Assembly: GCA_021234155.1 (NCBI GenBank)
Contig: JAJEKV010000005.1
Span: 5,582,952 to 5,646,951, forward strand
Source of the DNA: Isoetes taiwanensis
Lineage: Eukaryota; Streptophyta; Lycopodiopsida; Isoetales; Isoetaceae
Reading direction: 5' to 3'
DNA length: 64,000 nucleotides
Part shown: positions 24,835-35,300 of the stretch, piece by piece
Layout of the letters: every line of letters starts with the position of its first letter
Numbering within the stretch: the stretch's first letter is position 1
Position numbers and translations under genes: made by a program
The notes under the pieces: generated by a model
Database searches by the model: none
What the model was told of the DNA's origin: nothing
The model's input: only the letters and a program-made list of their open reading frames with translations

Positions 24835-26345
24835 TGTGACGTTCCAACATAATATACGATATAAATATGTATATTATACTGCCACGTCACTAGTACATAT
24901 CGACTCATACGACATGTACACGGCATCTGTATAGGGTTATACCCTAGGGTAGAACCATGTGAACCATTATGTTGCACCTGCTAAGCAGCATGTAAATATA
25001 ATCCCTATTGCCACATGGCAACACTCCATTTGAACCAAATAGCCCAAATCTAGATTCATGGGCATAAAGAGGCAGGAACCCTAAAAAAGGAAACCTTTTC
25101 AGATTCCAGCCCTAGAACCTCATATTTAAGCAGCGTTTGAGCTTTTTCCACCCGAACCACAGTAGAGAATCTCAATTTCCCAAGCAAAATTCGACGAATG
25201 GACCACCTCAGAGTAGGAGCCAACCAAGGGTCGGGTGAGTGATTCATTTGATGGTTAAATCAGGTTTTTCGACTGGCATTATGTCAGTTTCGCATCAATT
25301 CTTGGCTATAAGCGACCCCTAGAGCCTAGAAATCTCAGCCATGAACAAAGGAACCTAACTATGTATGTTATATTAGATAGATTAGAAGTTATTCTATTAT
25401 TTCAGATTCATTTGATGATGATGGTTTATCTCTGTGCGCACCTCTTGTGTGTTGAGAATAGAATAGAATAGACTTTTTATCGTCTATGGAGACCAATTGG
25501 CCTATGGAGAAGGGGGTTAGAGACCTAAAACCTTCGTAGATGATGTTCCTAGCCTCATTAGTACCTAATAATTGCGGTCTGGCTGTGGGTGACGGGGTTT
25601 GACCGGCTAACAAGGAAGGCTTGTCTGGCTACAATTGATCCCTCTGGTGCGTAGTGATGGCCAGAGAACATTGTAGGCTAGATCTAATAGCTTGCCACTA
25701 AGTGCATGCAAGGTATGGGCTTGACACCTCCTAGGTGATGCGTCGCCTCAGTAGGGTTCAAGTCGTAGACGAGCAGTGGCTCTCTAGCTCGCTTGTAGTT
25801 GGCATGGACCTTCTGGAGGGGAGCGATCCCCTCCTGCCTCATGGGGACTGGGGAGATGCAACCCAGGAGTAGTCTCTCTGATATGCACCCGACCGGCTAC
25901 GGTCACATCCCCAATATTTATCAGCCTATCTGCAAAGTATGCACAGGAGGGGCAGATGGAGTGGACTACACAATGGCCATGTTCTTATGCCAACCAGATC
26001 CATTTGCCATGAATTCTGTCTGCATTGATATCTGGGAGGCCTGAGCCGTCAGTCTACCCCCATGAGTCTGAGCCTGGGAGGTTATGGTGATCCCACCCTT
26101 CGAGGTGGATATTTATTTGATGTGTGGTGATGTGATGATTTGTGCTTATATTTATGCGCTTCTGCAACTAGGTCGATCCCGAGGAAGACGAGATGAATGA
26201 CATGTCTATACGTCCCCGTCAGATTCTTGCTCACCATCAAGAGTCTGACGTCAGATAGACGGCCTCATGTTGGCGCGCTAGCTGATAGGAGGAATCTCCT
26301 ATTTATATACAATTGGGGCATCATATATATGAGCAGGGGACGTCA
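24835..26345 (+). repeat. E1 5' LTR
   Basis: The boundaries follow from the TG...CA ends with short inverted termini (TGACGTTCC against GGGGACGTCA), the PBS four bases downstream, and similarity of its 3' half to the E2 LTR (57143-57470, minus), for example 'gcaaggtatgggct' and 'cagattcttgctcacca'. It carries a small LINE 3' fragment at 25454-25507. Confidence 0.8.
25454..25507 (-). mobile_element. LINE 3'-end fragment with (GAATA)n tail, inside the E1 LTR
   Basis: 'gaatagaatagaatagac' followed by 'tcgtctatggagaccaattggcctatgg' is the reverse complement of the LINE-family 3' terminus. It is only about 55 bp, an extreme 5' truncation. A larger fragment of the same family sits at nearly the same LTR position in the 3' LTR (after 'cacctcttgtgt'). 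Confidence 0.75.
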
Positions 26346-26348
26346 TAA

Positions 26349-26360
26349 TGGTATCAGAGC
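26349..26360 (+). promoter_or_regulatory. E1 primer-binding site (tRNA-iMet)
   Basis: TGGTATCAGAGC, the standard plant initiator tRNA-Met complement, three bases after the LTR end. Confidence 0.9.
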
Positions 26361-26564
26361 TATGATCTTGGTTGACCAAGATCGAGCACTTGCCATCTTC
26401 TAGTAGCACTAACAGTCTAGATCTTCAGCCTTTTGAAATCCCAAGCATGAACCTCGAATGATGGGGGAATTTTTTTTTTTCATCTTAGATAAAGAGCTAG
26501 CTAGGCATAAGTAGTAAAGATGATGGAACCAAAAATTTGTGGCCATCAGAAATGCCAGTACTCA

Positions 26565-26850
26565 TGCTGTGTACGCAGATCCTTTTGAAAATCCCAGAAT
26601 GCCCTCCGGTGCATTCGGTGAGTAGTGGACTATAGTTAACCCTCCATGATAAAGTTATACTATAATGGGATAGCTTAAGTAAGCTTCAAATAAAAAACTA
26701 AACTAGGAAAATCTATCAGGACGCTAAGAAACTAATAAGACAACATAAATTGAAGGGCCAAAAAGGGCGCCTTAACTCACATAGTGCGCCCAAAACACTT
26801 TTGAGAATCTCAAAACGACTCCCGACGCACTCCGTGAGTAGTAGAATTAA
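26565..26850 (+). repeat. E1 leader: paired inverted-repeat modules 1 and 2
   Basis: Module 1 (about 26565-26633) has arms CCAGTACTCA and TGAGTAGTGG. Module 2 (about 26773-26845) has arms ACTCACATAGTGCG and CGCACTCCGTGAGT with an inner stem TTTTGAG-AAT-CTCAAAA. Two further copies of the same design lie after the H3-like ORF. Confidence 0.7.
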
Positions 26851-27050
26851 ATAGGCCTAAAGGAAGCAACGTATTCTAAGCTACCAAACACTTAGATAAC
26901 ATGAATTCCCTAGTAAAAACCCTAAAAATTTCGAATCCTATAAATAGATCCCTTAGATTTTGCCATTTATGTTTTTCCTCGTGTTCTGACGAGCTCCAAC
27001 CTGCAAGTCGATTTTAGGGTGCCAGTGAGGCGATCGAGACAATATCAAGC

Positions 27051-28994
27051 ATGGCCCGCACCAAACAGACAGCAAGGATGGTGACAGAAGACGGATCAGC
27101 AAGCGCCCAACTTCATGCGACACATCAGAAGGCAGGAGAGGCCAAGAAACGGATCCGCAAACTTCCACATAAGGGAAAGAGGAGCAGAAAACGGAGGAGA
27201 ATTGGGAACAAAACCCAGAGACACAAGAGCAAGTTGATCAGGAGAGGGAGGAGAGATGAAGAGCCGTCAGAGAAGGAGGCTCAACGCATCCAAAGAATCA
27301 AGGGGAAGAGAAGGGAAGAAAAAAAGAGAAGAATGGCAGAAAGGAAAGAGCTCGCACGACAGAGGGCAGAGAAAGGCAAGAACCCAACCCCGAAGAGGAA
27401 GACTAAGAAGACGTCCAGCACGGGAATCAGGATTACCGAGAGGCAGTCCGGCCAACCACCATCATCATCATCCGACACTGAGTCTGATGATGCCTACAGG
27501 CTGCCCAAACATATCGAAGCCAAGAAGAGAAGAGGCAGACACCAAGGAACCTGGCACACCTCCACCATTCCCAGCTTGGTGTAAGCCCAATGCCAAGACA
27601 TCCGGCAAGACTGCTCGAGAATCGTACATTGATGCAAGATAGGGAGTACAAGTGCAAACTGACGGAATACAAGGCATACATGAAAATGTATGATGCATAT
27701 TCTAAGTATTATTACAAGCACAAGGTCAGGTATGTAGAAAGTGGGAGGCCAAACCAAGTAGGCCACCCTAAAACCTCCCCCAGAAAAACCCCAACTGCCC
27801 AAGAAACCCATGAAGGACAGCAGAGACTGTGTTTGCACGAGCAGCCAGGGAAATCAGATATTTCCAGAGGAGTTATGAGTTTTTGATACCTCAAGGAGCA
27901 TTCATGAGGTTAGCTCGAGAAATACTTCACGAGTTCGACAAGAACAAATGGATTACGGCATGGTGTTTTTTAGTGGCCCTGGCGGGCCAGTTGGCCACAC
28001 ATTCACGCCAGAGTAGGATGCCTTTTCACCCTGGCCAATGGGTAGTGGCCAGTTCAAAACACCAACTTATTAGTTTCACTCCATAAGTGGCAATGTTTAC
28101 TAAACCTTCAAACCTATAGGGTGTGGCCATTTCAAAATATCACACACATAAGCAAATTACTGGGGTGGCCATTTAGAACGTACAATAATTTAAAGCTTTT
28201 AAGAGTGTGGCTAGGCTCTATATTAGCCATGATTAAGGACATAAGATTGCTACTTGTAGAGGGATCTAAAATTTGTTTCGAATTCTAAATTTCTAGTGGT
28301 CTTTCTAACAATATAGTATTTTCCCTCTAATGACTTGGTCTAAATTTTTTTTATTTGATTTGTGATTTGCATTTCAAATCTGCCCTTTATCATCTTGCCT
28401 GAATCTGCTCTTTATCCTCCCAACTCAAATCAAGGTCAGCTTCCATATGGTTCTTGATGAGATCCATCTTATTGTGCTTTTGCCTATAGACAACGTCTTA
28501 ATACATTTAATTGATCTTATAGAAACTAGTTAGAGATGCATAGCCTTCATTTGTTTAACATTATAGATAGACATACTGACTTTACATGTTCGATGTATGG
28601 ATGTGGCCAATTTGATTTTTTGGAAAAATCTATTTCTATATTTCGCCATTTAAGTCACAACCTCTGGAAATAATGAGTCGAAAATCGCCAGGCTAGACTA
28701 CGCTTAACAAGTTATCCAAGATAAGTAGTGGCCAATATTTTACGCCCCTTCAAATATATGTAGGGAGATTAAAAAACACCCTGGGTTACAGATGATATGC
28801 TCCTCACTTTGCAAGAAGTTGTGGAGCAGAAGATAGTCCAGCACTTTGAAGACTCCCTGGCTTGTGCACTTCATGCCAAGAGGATGACTTGCATGGCGAA
28901 AATTTTTGCGCCTGGCCCCATTTATAAAGAAGGCCGGCAAATAATCATTTTTGAGATTATTGTATTAAGAATTTTGAGTAATATAAGCAGCTAA
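27051..28994 (+). pseudogene. Retroelement-encoded histone H3-like protein (E1 copy, disrupted)
   Basis: The ORF begins MARTKQTARM: residues 2-9 are identical to mature histone H3 residues 1-8, with Met at the Lys9 position. A very basic, Ser/Asp-containing insertion follows (PPSSSSDTESDD near 27.47 kb), then a Tyr-rich segment EYKAYMKMYDAYSKYY (about 27.67-27.72 kb) and a PPPEKPQLPKKP stretch. The C-terminal part is an H3 histone fold: AREIRYFQRSYEFL, FMRLAREIL (27829-27958), then after a MITE insertion LTLQEVVE, HFEDSLACALHAKRMT (28792 to about 28890). These align with H3 ALREIRKYQKSTELL, FQRLVREIA, MALQEAAE, LFEDTNLCAIHAKRVT. The region from LAREIL onward keeps H3 spacing with E2. Frameshifts occur near 27.5, 27.64 and 27.83 kb, and a hAT-type MITE (27959-28783) splits the fold, so this copy is inactive. 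Confidence 0.85.
27959..28783. mobile_element. hAT-like MITE inside the H3-like ORF
   Basis: Terminal inverted repeats CATGGTGTTTTTTA and CAGGGTGTTTTTTA, flanked by 8-bp direct repeats GATTACGG and GGTTACAG (6 of 8 identical). Without it the reading frame joins at the codons matching the uninterrupted E2 copy (W-x-x-x-D-M), an independent empty-site check. 825 bp, no transposase. Confidence 0.75.
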
Positions 28995-29044
28995 CTTGTT
29001 ATATAAGATGTTTTATTTTGCTAAAATTGGTCGAACCATACTCA

Positions 29045-29335
29045 AACAAGCCCCCACTACCCACGTAGTGCACCAGGACCTATTTTGAAAATCTCACTTT
29101 GGTATGGGGCGCACTCAGTGAGTAGTCGACCCTCATGCTACCTCAAAATGGCACCAAAATTAGAAAGTAAGAGTGAATTTGAGCTCCACTCATCGAATAG
29201 ACCACAAAAATGTCCTCACTTCATCATTTTGACCACGTTACAGGACGTGAGCAGAACTCCACTACTCACACAGTGTGTTAGGACCCCTTTTGAGAATCTT
29301 ACTCTGGCCTATGGCGCACTCCGTGAGTAATCAGA
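29045..29335 (+). repeat. E1 inter-ORF: paired inverted-repeat modules 3 and 4
   Basis: Arms 'cactacccacgtagtgcacc' with 'ggcgcactcagtgagtagt' (29053-29125) and 'cactactcacacagtgtg' with 'ggcgcactccgtgagtaat' (29252-29332). Same layout and related sequence as the leader modules, including the 'ttttgaraatct' core. Confidence 0.7.
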
Positions 29336-29599
29336 CTTAGAGCTACCACAACTTGACCAAAACAACTCTAAATTAGGCGAAATTATTGCAATAGGATCAT
29401 GAGAGTCTTTTTCTTGATTAAGATTTCAAATTACCCCAGGAACAGATAGTCTTTTCCTTGATCCATCTCCCAAAATGGTAAGAGTCCCCAAACCCTAGAA
29501 AATTTCCAGTTAAAATTTGACTATAAATACAAGGGCACCCCTCATTAGCAACATACAACTTTCCTCCTCTGTTTAATATCTCCAGCTTGTTCAGAATTA

Positions 29600-30480
29600 T
29601 GGCTACTTCGTTGTCAATTCTGTCTTCTCAGTTTCCCAGAAGGAATTTGACCTAACAGCCACAATAGAAGCCACCCCTTCTACCAAGAAGTCATGCAAGA
29701 ATTCCAGGAGAAAGTAGGTCCCACCTTACAGGAACTGCCTCCCTGCATAGGATTCTTCGTACCCAAGACATCCCTTCAAGCAAACCTTGAGCCATATCCC
29801 AAATATTGCTAGGTACTTAGACAACAAAGCTGCTTGCGTGCCCGACTACATGACTATGACAGTACGCAGGAGAAGATACTTCTCTTACAAAGCTGCCTTA
29901 GCCATATTCCTGCACAAGGCCCAAATTAAAATAGGGAAACCCTCTATTCAGCCCTCGAGCTTAGGAGCCCTTGACTCCACTGCAAAAGACCGCCTACTCC
30001 TATAGTACAATGGCTCAAAATCATGGGAAGAGAAGGATGAGGAGGGCGACGACGAGGACATCGAGCATTTCATTGAAGTAGACCCCATCGAAGAGCAGCG
30101 CCAAGCAGAGGAAAAAATTCTGCGCTTTGACGATGACTTGAGGATAATGCGGATAGCCCCACCACTCGGGCTAGGTATCACAAGCTTGACTCCCATCATC
30201 ATTGAAGGCCAGGAATTTCTCCTTCTCCACGACATCAAGAACCTTCCAGAGTGCAGAGAACTGGGGTACCATATGGACGAACTCTTGCACCTTCTGTGAC
30301 AACAACCAAACCTTGATGATTTCATCGTTCGCGATACATAGGGTTTTCCCGTCAACATACGAGAGATGGAGACGTACTCAGTCCAGACTACAACAGATCT
30401 TGAGGCCTATGGCAGGATATGGTATATGTTGACACAGCAGGAATTGCCTTCAGAAGAGGAGTTAATCGCCATCTAGGAAG
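29600..30480 (+). pseudogene. E1 second ORF, unknown protein (gag-like position)
   Basis: A degenerate ORF shared with E2 (52362-53198, minus). Conserved motifs: EFQEKVG, LPPCIGFFVPKTS, PDYMTM, RRRYFSYKAALAIFL, an acidic stretch DEEGDDEDIEHF, GITSLTPIIIEGQEF, and HDIKNLPECRELGY. I recognise no family, zinc knuckle or protease motif. Its place just before the 3' LTR and its conservation between two diverged elements argue that it belongs to the element. Several frameshifts are present. It could be a highly diverged gag or an accessory protein. Confidence 0.6.
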
Positions 30481-30715
30481 GAATGGGCATTCGAGGAAAG
30501 ATGACATGTGCTCTTCAACCTAGCTCCTCCTCGACAACACCAGCACCGAGCTATAGAACAGGATCAATAAATCTGATCACACACAAGTCCATAGTGGTTG
30601 ACCATAGGGAAATGATGACAATTCCAGTGGACGAGTATGCAGGCATACACAAGTCGAACATCCGGACAAAGACAGAGGGAGGACACGATAAGGCCCTCAG
30701 ATACTACCTACCCCT

Positions 30716-31385
30716 TGTGACGTTCCTCAAAAATATACGCTATAAATACGTAATATTTCTAGGCCCCGTCACTGTACAAGTCTATCATTATAGCCTTGTA
30801 CACCATAGTAAGTGGGAAAAGGGAGCATAGCTAAGTTATTTACATAACTTAGCCAACCTTAGACTTAAGACCATTTCCACATGGCCTCAACCTATTGGGC
30901 ACCTACCACATGGAAGCATCCCATTGGAGCCATGTGGCAGTGACATGAAACCCTAACCTATAAGTATCCTAACCCTAAACCTAGGCCACTTTTGGCTCCA
31001 CCTACCTTGTGACATGTTCTTCGCTCAAAACTCCGTTTCGAACACCGTTCACTGTGGCGTCGCTCAGATCGACGGCCCCAAGGCAATATGCTCATTAGAA
31101 GGAGGAGGAATCAATCGACTCATCATCAAGTTATGGAGAGCCCAAGAGTTGGAGGAAGTTCGTCCGGAGCAGGTATTCATAGTAGCTTCATAGGTAGATC
31201 ATCTGGAACCTAGAATTCCAGATGAGCTAATATCTTATCTTGTTAGTAGAGCCTTCTTAGAACCCTCAGTCCAGGTTTGGAACCCTAATCAATGAACCCT
31301 AACCGTAAGTTAGATGCATGTCATTAGGATTAGGTGTATCTTCATTATTGATCATATTATGTTGATGTATGATGTTGGTTGATCT
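30716..31385 (+). repeat. E1 3' LTR, truncated
   Basis: Starts TGTGACGTTCC like the 5' LTR, and shares the following 'aatatacg.tataaata.gta' and 'cgtcact.gtaca' order and the 'cacctcttgtgt' phrase near its break. It stops where a LINE fragment begins at about 31386. Confidence 0.7.
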
Positions 31386-31826
31386 ATGTTTGCACCTCTT
31401 GTGTATTGGGAGCTCTGTCAATGCTGCCAAATGGGAGTCATTGAGGATGAATCTCATACCCTTCAAAGTTGCCCAGCATATGATCAAATTCGGACACGAT
31501 ATGCTGAGTTGGTCAGGCCTGGCCAGCCGTTACATGTGACATTGAGCATAACATCCGTACGGGTGCTGGGATCATATCTTTAGGAGGTTATGGACATGCG
31601 AGATCAGCTATGTCCTCGGGCACACACTTGACATGTATATATACATTGATGTATACTTGTACAATTTGACAGCATTCTTATTACTGCCACGGTTTTTCCC
31701 TCGAAAACCCTTCGGGGCGGGGTTTTTTTAACCCGGACAGTAATAAGTTTGTTGCGCTCCTTATGGGTCCCATAGGCCGATTGGCCTCAGTGGACGATAA
31801 AAAATCATTCTCATTCTCATTCTCAC
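31386..31826 (+). mobile_element. 5'-truncated LINE fragment (second clade) in the E1 3' LTR
   Basis: Encodes the C-terminal zinc motif CQCCQMGVIEDESHTLQSCP (C-x2-C...H-x4-C type, also present in degraded form near 37.5 kb). It ends with 'aggccgattggcct', 'cagtggacgataaaaaa' and a (TCATTC)n tail at about 31798-31826. The UTR contains 'ggtttttccctcgaaaaccc', shared with the other ORF2-type copies. Confidence 0.75.
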
Positions 31827-32149
31827 TATATTTATTCTTTGCTAATGATTTCAAAGCCTTTTTGCCATAGAGTCAAAGGAAAATCTAGCATTATCTATAC
31901 TTGACTTAGAGACAATACCATCGTTTATGTTGTCAAATTATATTCCCATGACATCTGTCGAACTTTATCGTAATTATTAGAGGTAGATCATTTCATTTCT
32001 AGATTTGAATACATCAGGAGTTGATGCAGATATTGTTGTTAAGGAGTTGTCATTATAGTTATAACTGACACTTTTCTTGTTCTAAGTGCAGACCTAGATA
32101 TATCGAGCTTCTACCCTTCATTGCCAAACGAATGGAATATCTTCCCTAA

Positions 32150-32345
32150 CATATTGGGCTTTATTGACAAACTGGGGTTCCAGATGTTATCATTGGAGGA
32201 GCTCTTACTCTTATGTATGTTAGATGTGGTTCTTAGAGGATGCATACAAGCTTTTGGTTGAAAGGTCAGACCAGAATGTGGTGTTGTGTAAGACGATGAT
32301 TGCAGGATATGCAGAGAATGCATAAGGGTTAACTGCTTTCGGATG
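32150..32345 (+). pseudogene. PPR-protein fragment (PLS type)
   Basis: Frames across this stretch read TGVPDVIIGGALTLMYVRCGS, a stop, then LLVERSDQNVVLCKTMIAGYAENA. This follows the plant PPR pattern 'G...DV.IG.AL..MY..CGS', 'V..K.MIAGYA.N'. Only about two repeats remain and the frame is broken. A solo remnant of a larger organellar RNA-editing-type gene is the best reading. Confidence 0.6.
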
Positions 32346-32349
32346 TTTA

Positions 32350-35300
32350 AAGCATAAGACATCTGTTGGAGATCTTACAAGTATTATATTATTATGAGCA
32401 CTTTCATCAGTTATGCCTTCATGGGCAAACAATATGATCTGATAAGAATTTTGTGATGCTCTTTTCTTGCTTCATCACATAAGATGTATGATTTTTGCAT
32501 CTGGATCCATACCTATCATCAATTGCATATTCTATGGTCTTCGTTAAGCGAGAACTTGAGTTTCTGTTAATATAACTCTGAAGCATGTTGCTGAAGGGAC
32601 ACATGGAGCAATGTTTTGTCTAGGCTAGCAGAAAAGAAGATAAAATCATATCCTTCAGTTGTGGGTGTTGCTCCCAGGTATTGCGTTAATATCTCTGGAG
32701 TCAACCCTTTCATTGTCTTCATATTTTCTCTCTTCCATTTTGGCATTTTGTTGGTTTCGGATTTCATGCTTTGGATTTCCTTCATAGGAAATATGCCCAA
32801 GTTTTGTTAGCAGATCAAAGGGGCTCCCTATGCCTAATATGCATCTCATCAGATGCAAAATTGAAAGATCTGTTATCAAGAATGAGATCTGAGTTGAGTG
32901 TTTATATTGCAATTGCAATCTAAAACATGTGTGGCACATGTAAAAAGATAAGGTCTTCTAGAATTAGAATGTTTCTATGTTGTATTTTGCAAATAATGGT
33001 TGTCAATAGCATCAAACAGATTTGTTAGAAGATGCTTAAACATTTTTGTTTCGGATACTTTCCCATGCTTTTGTCTTAGCTATTGTTAGTCATCTACTAT
33101 CTATATTGTTAGCCTTTTGGGATGGATGTTACATCTTTTTCCAATCGAACTCTCTAATTGCACTGCATTATCAGACAAACAAGGTTGAATCAGTGGTAGA
33201 AATAGTTTCTTTACAAATGAATGTATTTATCATTCTCTGATTGCACTGCATTATTGATACAATGCATTAGAAAAGGATTGATAAAATACAATTTCAGAGT
33301 TATTAAAGCAGCTTCCTCTGCTGAACCGAGTCATTTTCCACTCATACACTCTCTTCAAGTCTTTCTGCATTCTTCATTCTATAATAAGGCAGGTTCAGGT
33401 TCTAGCTATTTTGAGAGAAATGGTATGGAGCACATCTGTATACCTCATGCATGCTGCATATGCACATCATGTTCTATCCATATAGAACCTTTTGTGCAGT
33501 ATAGAGGGTGGGATAGAAGGCACGACTATTATGGCTTGTGGGTTGTGAATACGGTAACATTCTTGCTACACTAAGGAAGCTGTTTTTGTTTATTCTAAGG
33601 CTATAGCCTACTGGAAAGCATGCATTCCTGGTGATCATTTGGAGGTGCTTATTTTATACTTTCTGTTGTGTTCTTTCTATATCAGGTAATGGCAATTTTT
33701 AGATGGAGATAGCACGGCTGCATCTGTATATATCTGTAGTACAATCTTTGAAGCAAACGTTGCAGCATATAGTCTAGAACTTCTGCGGTTCTCCTCAACT
33801 TGCAATAGACGCTTCCTTTAGGAGGATGCCTAGAGGCCTACGTTGCTATGCAAGAATTGTAAGATGGAGTGTCGAGTTTGGCTCTCGCTCACATTTTATG
33901 TACCATAGAAGCAGATTCTACTATATGATGCTAGGATTGAATTCCTTCAGCTTATGTCTCTATGCACTTAGCAACATATTTATTAAAGAATTGAATATTC
34001 TTGGAACAACATTCAAGCACAAGGTTCCAGTAAATCCAAGTCTATGGTCATGGAAGAACAAGGTTAGTCATATTTTTGCCCTTACTTTGAGATATTTGCC
34101 TGTATTTTGCTATGATCCTCCAAGATGCCTTCTTTGAAGATATAAATAGTGCCACTCATAACACTGTTCTGTACTTTATTGCTTTTGCCTCGCTGCATCA
34201 AGTATGAAGGAACAGATTTCAGAGCTTTGCCTCATAGCTAGCATATAGAGCAAGATTAGTTAAACTAAGCGTTGTGAGACATGTTATTATATATTCTTTG
34301 TCAGAGGCATAGTTTGTTTATCTGGAGAAAAGCAATCGCCATACACATGATGAGACACGGCAACAGATGTCTGGACTGTGTCTTTGTATGCTTCAATATA
34401 TATCAGAGTTCAATCTTAATTGTATAGGAGCAGCATTTTTATTTTTCTAGCCATGTCGGAGCTGCTCTTTATTTATTTTTCTAGCTATTATTGACTCTCT
34501 CAAATGTATGGGAGCTGCATTTTCTTTATTTTTCCAGCTTTTATATCATTAAAGCATTCTATTTTGTATAGTGCATTCGACATGATATTTTTCTATTTTC
34601 TATATTGGTGAGCTTTATGATTGCTTTATAATATTTGTCTTCTTATATAGTATTCCATGCCATGTTGATGGGGTCCATGGGTGCGATAGACAAAATAACC
34701 AAGGATCATAAGTCCTTGACATTTGCAAGAATTGCCATATCATTATCCCAGTTTCTTATAAGCTCTATGAAGAACCCAATTTGTTGGGCTTCCAATTCAT
34801 AAGTTGTTATTAATTATGCTTTCAAAGCAACGCCAGGCTCTTATCATATTTTTTAAAATACAATCCATTTGCAACTCAAAATAATTTAGAAAATAACGTT
34901 TGCCCTCACATATTCAACTTGAGACCACTTTTAATACAGTTCCAAAATTTTTATGAAAAACATGCCAAAAAGTATTCCAAGAATCTATTGTTGCATTCTT
35001 GAAGCCCCCAAAACTTCTGTCGTAAAGAACATACCAATTAGAATTGATTCTGAGCACTTTACAAAGGAACAAATTTGTTGCTTTTTGAACCCAATTTGCA
35101 TGTTATAAGAAGCAATCCTGTGCTCTTGAAAATTAATAGGCATATAATCTAGAATTGGCTTCTGCATAATCGGAACCCATTTTTTTTGTGTAACAACAAA
35201 AGACCAAGCAAAGCAGACATCCCAAGAATGTTGTTCTTCGTTTAAGTTACAAGTTATGCACTTCTTATCTTCTCATATGATTAAACAATTGTCATGCATG

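Larger units (their letters stand above)
24835..31385 (+). mobile_element. LTR retroelement E1 encoding a histone H3-like protein
   Basis: Structure: 5' LTR 24835-26345 (begins TGTGACGTTCC, ends GGGGACGTCA); tRNA-iMet PBS at 26349; a roughly 700-nt leader with two inverted-repeat modules; H3-like ORF 27051-28994; two more modules at 29.05-29.33 kb; a second ORF (about 29.6-30.48 kb); and a 3' LTR starting at 30716 with TGTGACGTTCC, truncated at a LINE fragment. The LTR starts are about 70% alike by eye, so the insertion is old. No integrase, protease or reverse transcriptase is visible. It is therefore a non-autonomous element or a TR-GAG/LARD-type derivative. Element E2 is a second member of the family. 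Confidence 0.8.

Noticed and set aside
26349-26360. tRNA gene at the PBS-like sequences
   Set aside because: Only the complement of a tRNA 3' end is present, without A/B boxes or a cloverleaf, and it abuts LTR ends.
27267-27838. Several minus-strand ORFs over the H3-like region
   Set aside because: They are complements of the basic, purine-rich H3-like ORF and have no independent support.
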